64,000 nt of DNA from Legionellaceae bacterium. GTDB taxonomy: Bacteria; Pseudomonadota; Gammaproteobacteria; Legionellales; Legionellaceae. Positions 37,408 through 48,055 of this stretch are shown one piece after another. The translations under genes and the position numbers were made by a program. Under the pieces are notes generated by a model that did no database searches, had not been told where the DNA came from, and saw nothing but the letters and a program-made list of their open reading frames with translations. The DNA is taken from NCBI GenBank assembly GCA_029210085.1, contig JARGPP010000026.1, positions 1 through 64,000 on the forward strand. Direction: 5' to 3'. The first letter of the stretch is position 1. Each line of letters begins with the position of its first letter.

Positions 37408-38610
37408 TTATAACTCGCTTGATTCTAGTTTATTCGGTTGTGAGTGTGGATTTTCAGGAGAATCAAGTTCAACGGATTCAATTTTGTGAAAGCGGCTGGT
37501 GATCTTTTTAGCGGATACATTGACATCACTCGCATCTTGTTGTGCCAAGTCAATATGCCGGGTGAGCTTATCCATGCGCTTATCAAATCGCTTGAAATCA
37601 TCAGCAAGTGCTTGCAGGTGTTTTTGAATAATGTGAACTTGCCGTTTGGTGGCATCATCTTTCAGTACTGCTCGTGCTGTTGTTAATACAGCCATCAAGG
37701 TACTCGGGGATACAAGCCATACTTTAAGGCGCTGAGAAAGTGCAATCACTTCGGGATAATTAGCATGCACTTCTGCAAAAATAGCTTCTGCTGGAATAAA
37801 CATAAAAGCGCTGTCAGCTGTTTCATGTGGAATAATATATTTTTCTGCAATATCTTTCAGATGCTTTTGTAAATCTTGTCGTAATTGTTGTTGTAGCATT
37901 TTACGTTCTTGAGAGGTTCTATCTGTGTTCATGAGTCTTTGATAGGTTTCTAAGGGAAACTTTGCATCAATGACAATATTGCCGGTCGGATCGGGTAAAA
38001 ATAAAATACAATCCGCACGTTTCTGATTACTGAGCGTATACTGCAAACTGTAATGATTACTGGGCAGCATATTAGCAATTAAACTGCTGAGTTGAACTTC
38101 TCCAAAAGCCCCACGTGCCCGTTTATCGACTAAGATATCTTGCAGGCTGACTACATGTGTTGAAAGTTCCGCAATTTTTTTTTGTGCTTCATCAATAATT
38201 GTCAAACGTTTCACAATATCAGTAAAAGTGGATGTGCTTTTTTCGAAGCCCTCTGATAAACGTTGATTAACTTGTTGCGTGACTTGGGTGAGTTGTGCAC
38301 GAATTTCTTCTGTGAGTGTTTTTAAGTGTGTGGTTAAACCTTCGGTATGGTGCTTAAAGCTATGGCTCATTTGCTCTCGCACATCTTTCATTTGATTTTG
38401 AATGCTTTCACGAATCAACGCTTGATTAGCGTGTTGATTTTCTGTGATTTTTGTTTCAATGGCATGCTGTCCTGATTGATATCGTTCTTGAATATCAAGT
38501 TGCAATTGATGGAGCTGTTTTTTTAATGTAGTTACAAGAAAACCAAGTACACCGATAGCTGCAATTAGCATAATCAATAATAGCAATATAGAAAAAGAGG
38601 GCATAAGCAT
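37408..38610 (-). CDS. rmuC: DNA recombination protein RmuC
   Basis: 400 residues. An N-terminal membrane helix (SILLLLIMLIAAIGVLGFLV) is followed by a long coiled coil (about residues 25-150) and the RmuC nuclease-like domain (RARGAFGEVQLSSLIANMLP, then NIVIDAKFPLETYQRLM). Limits inversions at short inverted repeats in E. coli. A PD-(D/E)XK-like core is typical: VIDAKFP. No strong Shine-Dalgarno before either early Met. Confidence 0.9.
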   Translation of the reverse strand: MLMPSFSILLLLIMLIAAIGVLGFLVTTLKKQLHQLQLDIQERYQSGQHAIETKITENQHANQALIRESIQNQMKDVREQMSHSFKHHTEGLTTHLKTLTEEIRAQLTQVTQQVNQRLSEGFEKSTSTFTDIVKRLTIIDEAQKKIAELSTHVVSLQDILVDKRARGAFGEVQLSSLIANMLPSNHYSLQYTLSNQKRADCILFLPDPTGNIVIDAKFPLETYQRLMNTDRTSQERKMLQQQLRQDLQKHLKDIAEKYIIPHETADSAFMFIPAEAIFAEVHANYPEVIALSQRLKVWLVSPSTLMAVLTTARAVLKDDATKRQVHIIQKHLQALADDFKRFDKRMDKLTRHIDLAQQDASDVNVSAKKITSRFHKIESVELDSPENPHSQPNKLESSEL

Positions 38611-38710
38611 ATTCAGTCATATAAATTCAATAATATGCAGAGTATACCGCTTGGATGCAGCCGTAGTAAAATGGTATACACATCCTATGTTTTGCAAAAA
38701 TAGTTTATGA

Positions 38711-40813
<2,103 letters not shown>

Positions 40814-40890
40814 AAAACAAACACTGTGGTTATTTTTTTTGGATTTGTTTTGTGAGATAATTTTTATTTCTTTAAGAATATAGTTGAATT

Positions 40891-41523
40891 ATGCCAAGAA
40901 AAAGAAATAGAAAAGTGAACAGACATTCAAACGCTGAAGATAAAAGCCTTGAACGGAGTCAACTCGCATCATATCCACCAAACTTTGTTCGAGAGGGGGT
41001 TTCTTGGGCTAGTTTATTTAAAGAGGAGCCGAAAAAAGAAATCAAACAAGAAGTATCAGCTGCTGAAACGTCAGTCACTCAGGTGCCATCAAACTTTACT
41101 CAAGCAGGTGTTCCTTGGACTCGTTTATTTCAAAATAGTAGGACAGCAAGTGCAGCAGTGACAGAAGCGATAGAAATAGACGTAGAAGCAAAGCAACAAA
41201 AAGAGCAACTCTTAAAAGAATTGTTATCTGTGAGAGACTTAGTTGAAGAAGAGTTGGCGGAATCTGATGAGAGGGTATTTAAAAAGGATAATGAAAAAAG
41301 TTTATTTCAAGAAAGCATGGAATGTCTAGATGAAATACAATGCGAGATGGAAAAGTACATGGAAAAACATCAAAAAGCACGATTAAATGTTGAAAAAAAT
41401 GTAAGATCAATCTGTACAAGCGTGAGAGAACTAAATATAAGAATGGACAATCTTGAAGCTTTACTTCATGCGCATTTCACATCACAATCCGATACCCATC
41501 AACAACCAACCCCATCTTTTTAA
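40891..41523 (+). CDS. Coiled-coil protein with duplicated NF-GV-W-LF motif
   Basis: 210 residues, highly charged. The N-terminus is basic and rich in Arg/Lys. A 15-residue motif P-x-N-F-x3-G-V-x-W-x2-L-F occurs twice, at about residues 29-43 (PNFVREGVSWASLF) and 66-80 (SNFTQAGVPWTRLF). The rest (about 95-195) is acidic and coiled-coil-like. No signal peptide or membrane segment. The motif copies look like short linear binding elements in a flexible region. No family recognised. It sits between ligA and queA and is 5 bp from queA. Confidence 0.65.
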   Translation: MPRKRNRKVNRHSNAEDKSLERSQLASYPPNFVREGVSWASLFKEEPKKEIKQEVSAAETSVTQVPSNFTQAGVPWTRLFQNSRTASAAVTEAIEIDVEAKQQKEQLLKELLSVRDLVEEELAESDERVFKKDNEKSLFQESMECLDEIQCEMEKYMEKHQKARLNVEKNVRSICTSVRELNIRMDNLEALLHAHFTSQSDTHQQPTPSF

Positions 41524-41528
41524 TCAAC

Positions 41529-42548
41529 ATGAAAACAAAAGACTTTGATTTTGAGCTCCCTGAAGAGCTTATCGCACAGTATCCGTTACCTAATCGTACA
41601 GATTCACGCCTGTTGCATTATACCCGAGCAACGCAGGCAATTGTGCATACACAATTTAAATCATTGGTTGATTTACTGGAACCTAATGACTTGTTGGTTA
41701 TGAATGATACCCGTGTTATTCCTGCACGTTTGTATGGAAAAAAGAGCACGGGTGGTCGTGTTGAGTTTTTAATTGAACGTTTGTTATCTGAGAAAACCTT
41801 TTTAACACATATTAAAGCGAGCAAAGCGCCGAAAGCAGGTACGTCTATTCTTCTTGATGATAAGTGGGAAGTTATTGTTTTAGACAAACAACAGGACTTA
41901 TATCATTGTGAATTAGCTCATGAAAATGATATCGATGAAATGCTCCATGATATTGGACATATACCATTACCTCCTTATATTACGCGAGAAGATAAAACGT
42001 CTGATTTTGAGCGCTATCAAACGGTTTATGCAAAGCATAAGGGCTCAGTTGCAGCACCTACAGCCGGTTTACACTTTGATGAACTGATACTAGAGCAACT
42101 TAAAAACAAAGGCATTAAAACGGCTTATGTTACGTTACATGTGGGTGCCGGAACCTTTCAGCCCGTACGTGCTGAGCATTTAGCAGAACATCAAATGCAT
42201 ACGGAATATTTTGAAATCACACAAACCTTATGTGATGCCATTACACAAACCAAGCAAGCTGGCGGACGTGTGATAGCGGTAGGAACGACCTCACTTAGGA
42301 GTCTTGAAAGTGCAGCTCAAAATGGCCCATTAAAACCTCAATCTATGGATACAGATATTTTTATTTATCCTGGTTATCAGTTTAAACTCTGTGACGGATT
42401 GATTACTAATTTTCACTTGCCTCAATCAACACTCCTGATGTTGGTTTCTGCTTTTATTGGTCATGCTGAAGCGATGAATTTATACCAAGAAGCGATTTCA
42501 CAAAAATATCGTTTTTTTAGTTATGGAGATGCAACGCTTTTACTATGA
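41529..42548 (+). CDS. queA: S-adenosylmethionine:tRNA ribosyltransferase-isomerase
   Basis: 339 residues of the QueA family: FDFELPEELIAQYPLPNR at the N-terminus, MNDTRVIPARLYG, GSVAAPTAGLHFDELIL and the C-terminal ITNFHLPQSTLLMLVSAF. Adds the cyclopentene-epoxide ring in the queuosine pathway on wobble-position tRNA. The stop overlaps the next gene by 4 nt (ATGA). tgt usually follows queA; here a short TGT-like gene does. Confidence 0.96.
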   Translation: MKTKDFDFELPEELIAQYPLPNRTDSRLLHYTRATQAIVHTQFKSLVDLLEPNDLLVMNDTRVIPARLYGKKSTGGRVEFLIERLLSEKTFLTHIKASKAPKAGTSILLDDKWEVIVLDKQQDLYHCELAHENDIDEMLHDIGHIPLPPYITREDKTSDFERYQTVYAKHKGSVAAPTAGLHFDELILEQLKNKGIKTAYVTLHVGAGTFQPVRAEHLAEHQMHTEYFEITQTLCDAITQTKQAGGRVIAVGTTSLRSLESAAQNGPLKPQSMDTDIFIYPGYQFKLCDGLITNFHLPQSTLLMLVSAFIGHAEAMNLYQEAISQKYRFFSYGDATLLL

Positions 42549-43177
42549 ATACACATTATATTCCAAGCCTAACGACAACAGCGGGACAAGTATTAACCGT
42601 TGCCGACTGGACTGCCGCTGGGGTGCATACTGCATCGTGTGAATTAACTGCTCTTTTAGTGAAACCTGGCATAACAACGTTAAGACAGTTGAGCAGTTTA
42701 AAGCAATATTGGGACTGGCCAGGTAAACTGCTTTTAAATCTTTCATCTATTGTTTTTAATACCCAGGGCCAATGTAATATTCGCTCACCATTTGATGGTA
42801 GTACTTTAAAATTTTCAGAAGAAGAGATTTTAAATCTTGTTGAACATTTAGACCCGGATTATACTATTTTTTCATCTTTTTTTATGTCACTTAAAAGTAA
42901 GCATTTTGAAAGTAATGCGCATGATTTTAAGGTTAATAATCAACCGTCTGAAGATGCTTTAGAGGGTGTGATTTATACCACAAATAAGCCTTTTTCTATT
43001 TGTAATGCGAGTTATACTTATGATTTTTCATCACTTGATGATGCGTGTCAATGTCCCGCTTGCAAAGCAGGGTTTACACGTGCGTATTTCCATCATCTGT
43101 ATGTGCATACACCCCTTTTGTGTCATAGATGGCTTGTGATGCATAATCAGTGGATGGTCCATATGCTTAAAGTTTAG
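42545..43177 (+). CDS. Short TGT-like protein (lacks the catalytic core)
   Basis: 210 residues. The C-terminus has the TGT zinc signature C-x-C-x2-C (CQCPACKAGFTRAYFHHLY) with a His about 27 residues later (VMHN), and the N-terminal 100 residues track TGT in order (AGQVLTVADW, LLVKPG, SPFDGS). The DSGGFQ nucleophile region is replaced by LLNLSSIVF, and the second catalytic Asp region is absent. TGT is normally about 370 residues, so about 160 are missing. It is probably non-catalytic, perhaps like the eukaryotic partner subunit QTRT2, or decaying. Coupled to queA by an ATGA overlap. Whether a full tgt exists elsewhere is unknown. Confidence 0.6.
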   Translation: MNTHYIPSLTTTAGQVLTVADWTAAGVHTASCELTALLVKPGITTLRQLSSLKQYWDWPGKLLLNLSSIVFNTQGQCNIRSPFDGSTLKFSEEEILNLVEHLDPDYTIFSSFFMSLKSKHFESNAHDFKVNNQPSEDALEGVIYTTNKPFSICNASYTYDFSSLDDACQCPACKAGFTRAYFHHLYVHTPLLCHRWLVMHNQWMVHMLKV

Positions 43178-43836
43178 TCATCAAAATCGGTGATGTCGGT
43201 TAAGTCAGCATTAAAATCAAGTGTCGTCTGATTTTCTGCTATTTTTTCTTCATTGATATAATAATCGGGTACGACATTTAAGAGTGATGTAACCTCAATA
43301 ATTAGTGTTCGAAATTCTGTTCTTAAATTTTGAAATGTAATCATCATTTCTTCTGCGCGTCCGCCAAATATTGCCATTTCACTTGAGCGTGCAAAGTCTT
43401 CTTGTTTGGGTGCCTCTTTAATGAGCCAAGCTTGACTATCAGAGATAAGCTGACGATGTTCTTGTTTTTTTTCTTCAAATGTTTCGCCCATTTTGATTAA
43501 ATTAGTTTGTTTTGAGTGAAGTTCTTCTTCTGCATTGGTGCCTGTTTGATCTTCGTCACCCGCAGCACCGGTCATTGATAACTTGTAGTCAATAAAAAGT
43601 TTTTGTGCATATACCTGATAATCATGTACCTGATTAATTAAAATACCATTGAAGATGTTTTTTAATGGCATTGTTAATAAATGATAGTAATGACTGTTTG
43701 GATCTTTGAGCGTTTTAAGTAACTCATTACGAGAAAGTTTTACTTTAAATCGCTCTAAAATTCGTTCTGCTGTTAAAATACCATAAGTTGAAAGCCACTC
43801 AGGGTTTTCCGTTGATGCTTTTGTTTTTTTAGTCAT
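43174..43836 (-). CDS. Hypothetical 220-aa soluble protein
   Basis: Soluble and largely helical: N-terminal LERFKVKLSRNELLKTLKD, a low-complexity middle (GAAGDEDQTGTNAEEELHSK), a helical stretch around residues 115-180, and an acidic Asp/Asn-rich C-terminus (DFNADLTDITDFDD). No signal peptide or known motif. It ends convergently with the TGT-like gene, overlapping by 4 nt. It lies 37 bp downstream of the CDP-alcohol phosphatidyltransferase gene on the same strand, so it could be the last gene of the thi operon transcript. Confidence 0.6.
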   Translation of the reverse strand: MTKKTKASTENPEWLSTYGILTAERILERFKVKLSRNELLKTLKDPNSHYYHLLTMPLKNIFNGILINQVHDYQVYAQKLFIDYKLSMTGAAGDEDQTGTNAEEELHSKQTNLIKMGETFEEKKQEHRQLISDSQAWLIKEAPKQEDFARSSEMAIFGGRAEEMMITFQNLRTEFRTLIIEVTSLLNVVPDYYINEEKIAENQTTLDFNADLTDITDFDD

Positions 43837-43873
43837 AGATAAAGACTCGACCTATTATTTTTTATTGAGTATG

Positions 43874-44455
43874 TCATAAAGTATGAAACTCATACAATCG
43901 AAATAGCGCAGTAAAACTCACTAAAAGCGTAAAAACAGCAGCTAAATAACTAAATGCACTCGGCAGTAGCATCATTGCTATAAAAAACAAAAAAGCCTCA
44001 GCACGCTCGATGAGTCCCGCACTGTAATGAAAGCTTTTATTTGAATTGTTTTTCGTAAAAATGCCAACCACTAAAAAGCTGGTAATACATAAGAGCATAC
44101 TGCCAAGCATGAGCAAACACCAAAGCCCTCGTGATTCAGGAGCTATACTAAACAATGCTAAAACAGTAACCCATTCAACAAAACGGTCAACCATGATATC
44201 GAGTACACTGCCCCAGTTTGTACTGCTTTGTGTTAAGCGTGCAAGCGTGCCATCTAATGTATCGCAATACCCCGAAAGCAATAATAAAATTACCGCAAGC
44301 AGTACATGATTAAAGTACAGTGCAGGTAGAACTAAAAAACCTAAAATACCTGAGAGTAGGGTGACACTGTTGGGCGTAATTTGATGTTGTAAGATAGAAG
44401 CAATACGGTCTACACACATGGTTTGATAGCAATTACGCAGGGCTTGTTCTAGCAT
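43874..44455 (-). CDS. CDP-alcohol phosphatidyltransferase family protein
   Basis: 193 residues, about six membrane segments, with the family motif D-G-x2-A-R-x8-G-x3-D-x3-D intact (DGTLARLTQSSTNWGSVLDI, then MVD). It makes or exchanges a head group on CDP-diacylglycerol in the inner membrane. Which alcohol is used (glycerol phosphate, inositol or other) cannot be told. The ATG at 44455, with GGAG 6 nt upstream, overlaps the tenA end by 23 nt, so it is translated from the thiamine operon mRNA. This pairing with thi genes is odd. Confidence 0.8.
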   Translation of the reverse strand: MLEQALRNCYQTMCVDRIASILQHQITPNSVTLLSGILGFLVLPALYFNHVLLAVILLLLSGYCDTLDGTLARLTQSSTNWGSVLDIMVDRFVEWVTVLALFSIAPESRGLWCLLMLGSMLLCITSFLVVGIFTKNNSNKSFHYSAGLIERAEAFLFFIAMMLLPSAFSYLAAVFTLLVSFTALFRLYEFHTL

Positions 44456-45140
44456 CATGTACTCCAAATGAATGAGTGAGGCTTTCTTCAGTTTGAACAG
44501 TATAGGCATCCTCAAAAAATGTCGCTTCATATTTTAAGGATTGGAAAAAAATATGTGTGAGTACAGCTTGTTCAGCATTACTTTCTGTATTTTCAAAACA
44601 GTCATCTAATAATTTCACCATTTCTTCTGCTGCTGTTCTAAATGAAGGATCAGCATAGGCTTTTAGCCAGGGTAAATAATGATGGTTACTTTGAAGTATT
44701 TCTAAATCTAAGTGTTCTCCAATGGATGCATATAACCAAAAACAAGGCGTGAGTGCGGCTATTTTATGCGTATAGATACGCTGATTTAATAAGTGGGTAC
44801 CATATGCCTTAACCACTGGAAGCGGTTTATTCTGTACTGGGAAAAAAACGTTTCTCTTGATAGGAAAAAGATAAGTATTTAATAACTTAGCTTCATATTG
44901 CAGTGTATCGGATCTAAAAAGGTTTAGTTTTTGTTGTGCTGTTTTATTAGGAGCCCATAAAGCAGCCTGTTTTAATGCGCGCCCATAATAGGCCAAATAA
45001 ATTTTATCTTGCCTTAAAAAACCACTAAACACATCAATAGGCAGGGTCTCGTTATACAAGGCTTGATTAAATCGATTACAAAGTATCTGATTAAACAAGT
45101 TCTTTGTGCTGTATCTTAATGTGGGTGGAAGTAAAATCAT
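44433..45140 (-). CDS. tenA: TenA/THI-4 family aminopyrimidine aminohydrolase-like protein
   Basis: 235 residues, all-helical TenA fold: FSGFLRQDKIYLAYYGRAL near the N-terminus and ALTPCFWLYASIGEHL with the conserved Cys. TenA hydrolyses a thiamine breakdown pyrimidine to HMP, so it salvages degraded thiamine. The start overlaps thiD by 50 nt, unusually long, but the domain needs the early residues. Typical Cys and active-site region visible; the acidic catalytic Glu near the C-terminus is likely in LKYEATFFEDAY. Confidence 0.85.
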   Translation of the reverse strand: MILLPPTLRYSTKNLFNQILCNRFNQALYNETLPIDVFSGFLRQDKIYLAYYGRALKQAALWAPNKTAQQKLNLFRSDTLQYEAKLLNTYLFPIKRNVFFPVQNKPLPVVKAYGTHLLNQRIYTHKIAALTPCFWLYASIGEHLDLEILQSNHHYLPWLKAYADPSFRTAAEEMVKLLDDCFENTESNAEQAVLTHIFFQSLKYEATFFEDAYTVQTEESLTHSFGVHDARTSPA

Positions 45141-45951
45141 GTTGCTCTAAAAAATAAAAATGCTGAACAGGGCCATACCCATTACCAAGTGACTGCTTGC
45201 TTCCAGATATGATGGCTTTAAATAAATACTGCTTTGCACACATTACGGCTTCTTTGAGTGGTTTTCCTTGCGCTAGATAAGACGCAATAGCTGCGGATAG
45301 CGTACATCCTGTTCCATGTGTATTTTTAGTTTCAATGCGTGGTAACTCAAAGTAGGTAATTTTACCTGCTTCACATAACACATCCTGTGCTGTAGATGTG
45401 TTGAGGTGTCCACCTTTGATTAAGACATTAATTTGATGTTTTTTTGAAATTACAAGTGCTGCATGGGTCATATCATCAATGCTTTGAATGGATTGCCCCA
45501 ATATTTTTTCAGCTTCTGATAAATTAGGCGTTAATAAACTGACATGAGGAAATAATGTTGTTTTAAGAGAATGAACTAAATGATCTTCTAATAATGGGCT
45601 GCCATTTTTTGACACCATGACAGGATCGAGTATCACATGAGGTGGTTTATATTTGATAATGGCATCAGCAACACGTTCAATAATATGTGCCGTATGGAGC
45701 ATCCCAATTTTTATGGCCTGAATATCTAAATCTGTACAGACAGCGTCAATTTGCTCTGTGACAAATTGAGGGGATACGGATTCAATAGCTTGTACACCTT
45801 CGGTATTTTGTGCTGTTAACGCCGTAATTACAGACGCCGCATAAGCGCCTGTTGCAGAAATGGCTTTAATATCGGCCTGAATGCCAGCACCACCTGATGA
45901 ATCTGATCCAGCAATACTCAGTACCGATTGAAGAAGGTTATTTTGAATCAT
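45091..45951 (-). CDS. thiD: Hydroxymethylpyrimidine/phosphomethylpyrimidine kinase
   Basis: 286 residues. Ribokinase-fold signatures: LSIAGSDSSGGAGIQADIKA at the start, VLIKGGHL, and KNTHGTGCTLSAAIASYL with the catalytic Asp-equivalent loop GTGC. Phosphorylates HMP twice to feed ThiE. The ATG at 45951 overlaps thiM by 14 nt; a slightly longer frame is not needed. Confidence 0.94.
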   Translation of the reverse strand: MIQNNLLQSVLSIAGSDSSGGAGIQADIKAISATGAYAASVITALTAQNTEGVQAIESVSPQFVTEQIDAVCTDLDIQAIKIGMLHTAHIIERVADAIIKYKPPHVILDPVMVSKNGSPLLEDHLVHSLKTTLFPHVSLLTPNLSEAEKILGQSIQSIDDMTHAALVISKKHQINVLIKGGHLNTSTAQDVLCEAGKITYFELPRIETKNTHGTGCTLSAAIASYLAQGKPLKEAVMCAKQYLFKAIISGSKQSLGNGYGPVQHFYFLEQHDFTSTHIKIQHKELV

Positions 45952-46714
45952 GTGTAACCTCAATAGCCAGGGTATCTAGTGCATCTAAGAAATGAGCTTT
46001 GAATGTACCAGGACCTGTTGCTTTTTCTGCAGCCACAGCGCCACACTTGCCGTAATACCAAGCGGCTGTTTGAGCTGCCTGATATAAGTCATCTGGTGCT
46101 ATGGCACAGAAAGCTGCTGTTACAGCAGTCAATAAGCAACCTGTACCAACAACACGAGGCATCATGGGAGAGCCTTCGGTTAGGTGTGTTATTTGGGGGT
46201 TAGAAACAATGACATCTGTTGCACCACTTACGGTGATAACACATTCGTATTGATTAGAAAGGACTTTAGCTGCACGTTCTGCATCAAGGCTTTCAGCTAA
46301 GCTATCAACCCCTTTGGTCTGAATGGCCTCGCCTGCAAGCGCCATGATTTCACTCGCATTACCACGAACCAGTGCTATTTTATAATTTTTTAATAAATTA
46401 GAAGCAGATTGTGTTCGGTAAGCGGTGGCACCAGCACCTACGGGATCAAGAATAACCGGTACATTAAATGCATTTGCATAAGCACAAGCAATTTCAACAC
46501 GTTGAATAAAGGGAGCATCAAGCGTTCCTAAATTAATGACCAGTGCTTGTGAAATTTTGAGTAACTCTTCGAGCTCGTCTATCGATTCACTCATAATAGG
46601 GGAGGCCCCAAGACTGAGTAATCCATTCGCCACAAAATCCATTGATACATAGTTTGTTAAATTAAGAACTAATGGATTCTCTGTTTTCAGTTTGGATATG
46701 AGTGGGTGTGACAT
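45938..46714 (-). CDS. thiM: Hydroxyethylthiazole kinase
   Basis: 258 residues with the ThiM start (NPLVLNLTNYVSMDFVANGL), VILDPVGAGATAYR, and VVGTGCLLTAVTAAFCAIAP. It phosphorylates salvaged hydroxyethylthiazole. Its start overlaps the end of thiE by 53 nt. Presence of thiM without thiG/thiC here implies salvage rather than de novo synthesis in this operon. Confidence 0.94.
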   Translation of the reverse strand: MSHPLISKLKTENPLVLNLTNYVSMDFVANGLLSLGASPIMSESIDELEELLKISQALVINLGTLDAPFIQRVEIACAYANAFNVPVILDPVGAGATAYRTQSASNLLKNYKIALVRGNASEIMALAGEAIQTKGVDSLAESLDAERAAKVLSNQYECVITVSGATDVIVSNPQITHLTEGSPMMPRVVGTGCLLTAVTAAFCAIAPDDLYQAAQTAAWYYGKCGAVAAEKATGPGTFKAHFLDALDTLAIEVTHDSK

Positions 46715-47336
46715 GATAAATAGCCTCTTTCAGTTGTTTAGTTGTTTGTTCAATGGTATTTGATGATTGAATGGCACTAACGACAGCAACACCTAAAACA
46801 CCTTGCTCCATTACTCTGCTGATATTTTTTGTATGAATACCACCAATGGCAATGACTGGATGTTTTGATTGCTGTACAAATTTGTTTAGGCCATGAAGGC
46901 CCCAAATTTTTTTGCAGTTTGTTTTAGTCGGCGTTGGAAAAACAGCACTTGCTGCAACATAGTCAATACAATCTAACTGATTAGCACAATCAAGTTCATC
47001 TAAGCTTTCAATGGAAAGCCCAATACACTTATCAGTTCCAAGCCGTGCACGAGCCGCCTCTGGTGAGCCATCAGTTTGGCCCAGATGAACACCATCTGCA
47101 TTGACTACTTCAGCCAAGGCAACATTATCATTGATAAGTAGAGGGGTTTGTTTGGAATCTAAGAATTTTTTAATGCCATATGCCCAAACATAGGTTTCAA
47201 ATCGACTTAAAGACTTTGCACGAAACTGTACATGAGTTACGCCACCTAAAATTGCTTCTTCAAGTAGCCCTAAATATTTAGGCAAGGTATGGTTTTCAAT
47301 CTGTGTTACAAGACACAGCATAGGATTTAATTGCAT
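46662..47336 (-). CDS. thiE: Thiamine-phosphate synthase
   Basis: 224 residues, TIM-barrel: THVQFRAKSL, PLLINDNVALAEVVNADGVHLGQ, CIGLSIESLDEL, VAASAVFPTPTKTNCKKIWG and HPVIAIGGIHTKNISRV. Joins HMP-PP and thiazole phosphate. The ATG at 47336 is used over an adjoining GTG one codon before it. Its Shine-Dalgarno (GGAGG) is the 3' edge of the TPP riboswitch. First gene of thiE-thiM-thiD-tenA. Confidence 0.95.
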   Translation of the reverse strand: MQLNPMLCLVTQIENHTLPKYLGLLEEAILGGVTHVQFRAKSLSRFETYVWAYGIKKFLDSKQTPLLINDNVALAEVVNADGVHLGQTDGSPEAARARLGTDKCIGLSIESLDELDCANQLDCIDYVAASAVFPTPTKTNCKKIWGLHGLNKFVQQSKHPVIAIGGIHTKNISRVMEQGVLGVAVVSAIQSSNTIEQTTKQLKEAIYHVTPTHIQTENRESISS

Positions 47337-47340
47337 CACA

Positions 47341-47415
47341 CTCCCTCCGCAGGCATTACCCAGAGCAGGTTATAAGGGTATTTCTCAGCCCTAAATCATA
47401 TAAGGCACCCCTGGT
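47341..47415 (-). ncRNA. TPP riboswitch (THI element)
   Basis: The minus strand carries the THI-box consensus in order: GGGGTGCC, then GGCTGAGA, AATACCC, AACCTG, CTGGGTAATGCC and GCGGAGGGA. The last part is the 3' strand of the aptamer and also the Shine-Dalgarno for thiE, giving direct translational shut-off by TPP. It ends 4 nt before the thiE start. Confidence 0.95.
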
Positions 47416-47424
47416 TCAGGCAAT

Positions 47425-47453
47425 ACTTTAATCGGGGATGCAGCAAGGGTCAA
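47425..47453 (-). promoter_or_regulatory. Probable promoter of the thi operon
   Basis: On the minus strand TTGACC (47448-47453) and TAAAGT (47425-47430) are 17 bp apart, about 10 bp before the riboswitch begins. Confidence 0.55.
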
Positions 47454-47541
47454 GTTTTATTTTATACATAAGATGCTTTACTTTTAATCAATACAGGCTT
47501 ATTATGCATTTTTTTTGCCTTTATAGTTTTTTTTATAGTCA

Positions 47542-48042
47542 ATGAATATTTCAAAGCGATTTATCTTGAGCATACTAATGAGCTCACTACTCTTTAGCTG
47601 TGCTACCTATCATGGTGATGGCATTGTCGTTAAAAAAGAGATATACAATATTTCGCATAAAAAAAGCTTAAAACCCATTAAAGATCGTACAGTAGGTGGT
47701 GGCCTTGTCGGTGCTACAAGTGGTGCGATGGGAGGTGCTACTCTCGGTTTAATTGTAGGAGGACTAAGTGCTCCAGGCGGGGCAGAGGTAGCTATTAGCA
47801 TATTAGCTGGCGCGCTAGGAGGTGGACTTGTTTTTGGAGGCATTGGAGCTGCTGTTGGTAGCAGCATTGGCCTATTGCAGTATGGTTTAACCTCGTCAGA
47901 AAAAGAAATATGGCAGTATCAAGTTAAATCACTCAAAGATTCTAAAGTACTCAGCGTAACGCAGCAAAATGCCACAATACCATTGGATAGCAAGGTCAAA
48001 ATTATGGAGCAAAATGGCCGAATGTTTATTAGACGTAAATAA
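47542..48042 (+). CDS. Lipoprotein with glycine-zipper, copy 1 of tandem pair
   Basis: 166 residues. Signal peptide and lipobox (LMSSLLFSC, then ATYHGDGIVVKKE), a Gly/Ala/Ser-rich stretch of about 70 residues with GxxxG-type periodicity (GGGLVGATSGAMGGATLGL) as in glycine-zipper lipoproteins (SlyB/Pal-like), and a beta-rich C-terminus (WQYQVKSLKDSKVLSV). Residue after Cys is Ala, favouring the outer membrane. The next gene encodes a paralogue. No known function. Confidence 0.7.
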   Translation: MNISKRFILSILMSSLLFSCATYHGDGIVVKKEIYNISHKKSLKPIKDRTVGGGLVGATSGAMGGATLGLIVGGLSAPGGAEVAISILAGALGGGLVFGGIGAAVGSSIGLLQYGLTSSEKEIWQYQVKSLKDSKVLSVTQQNATIPLDSKVKIMEQNGRMFIRRK

Positions 48043-48055
48043 AGTGAGAAGGCTA

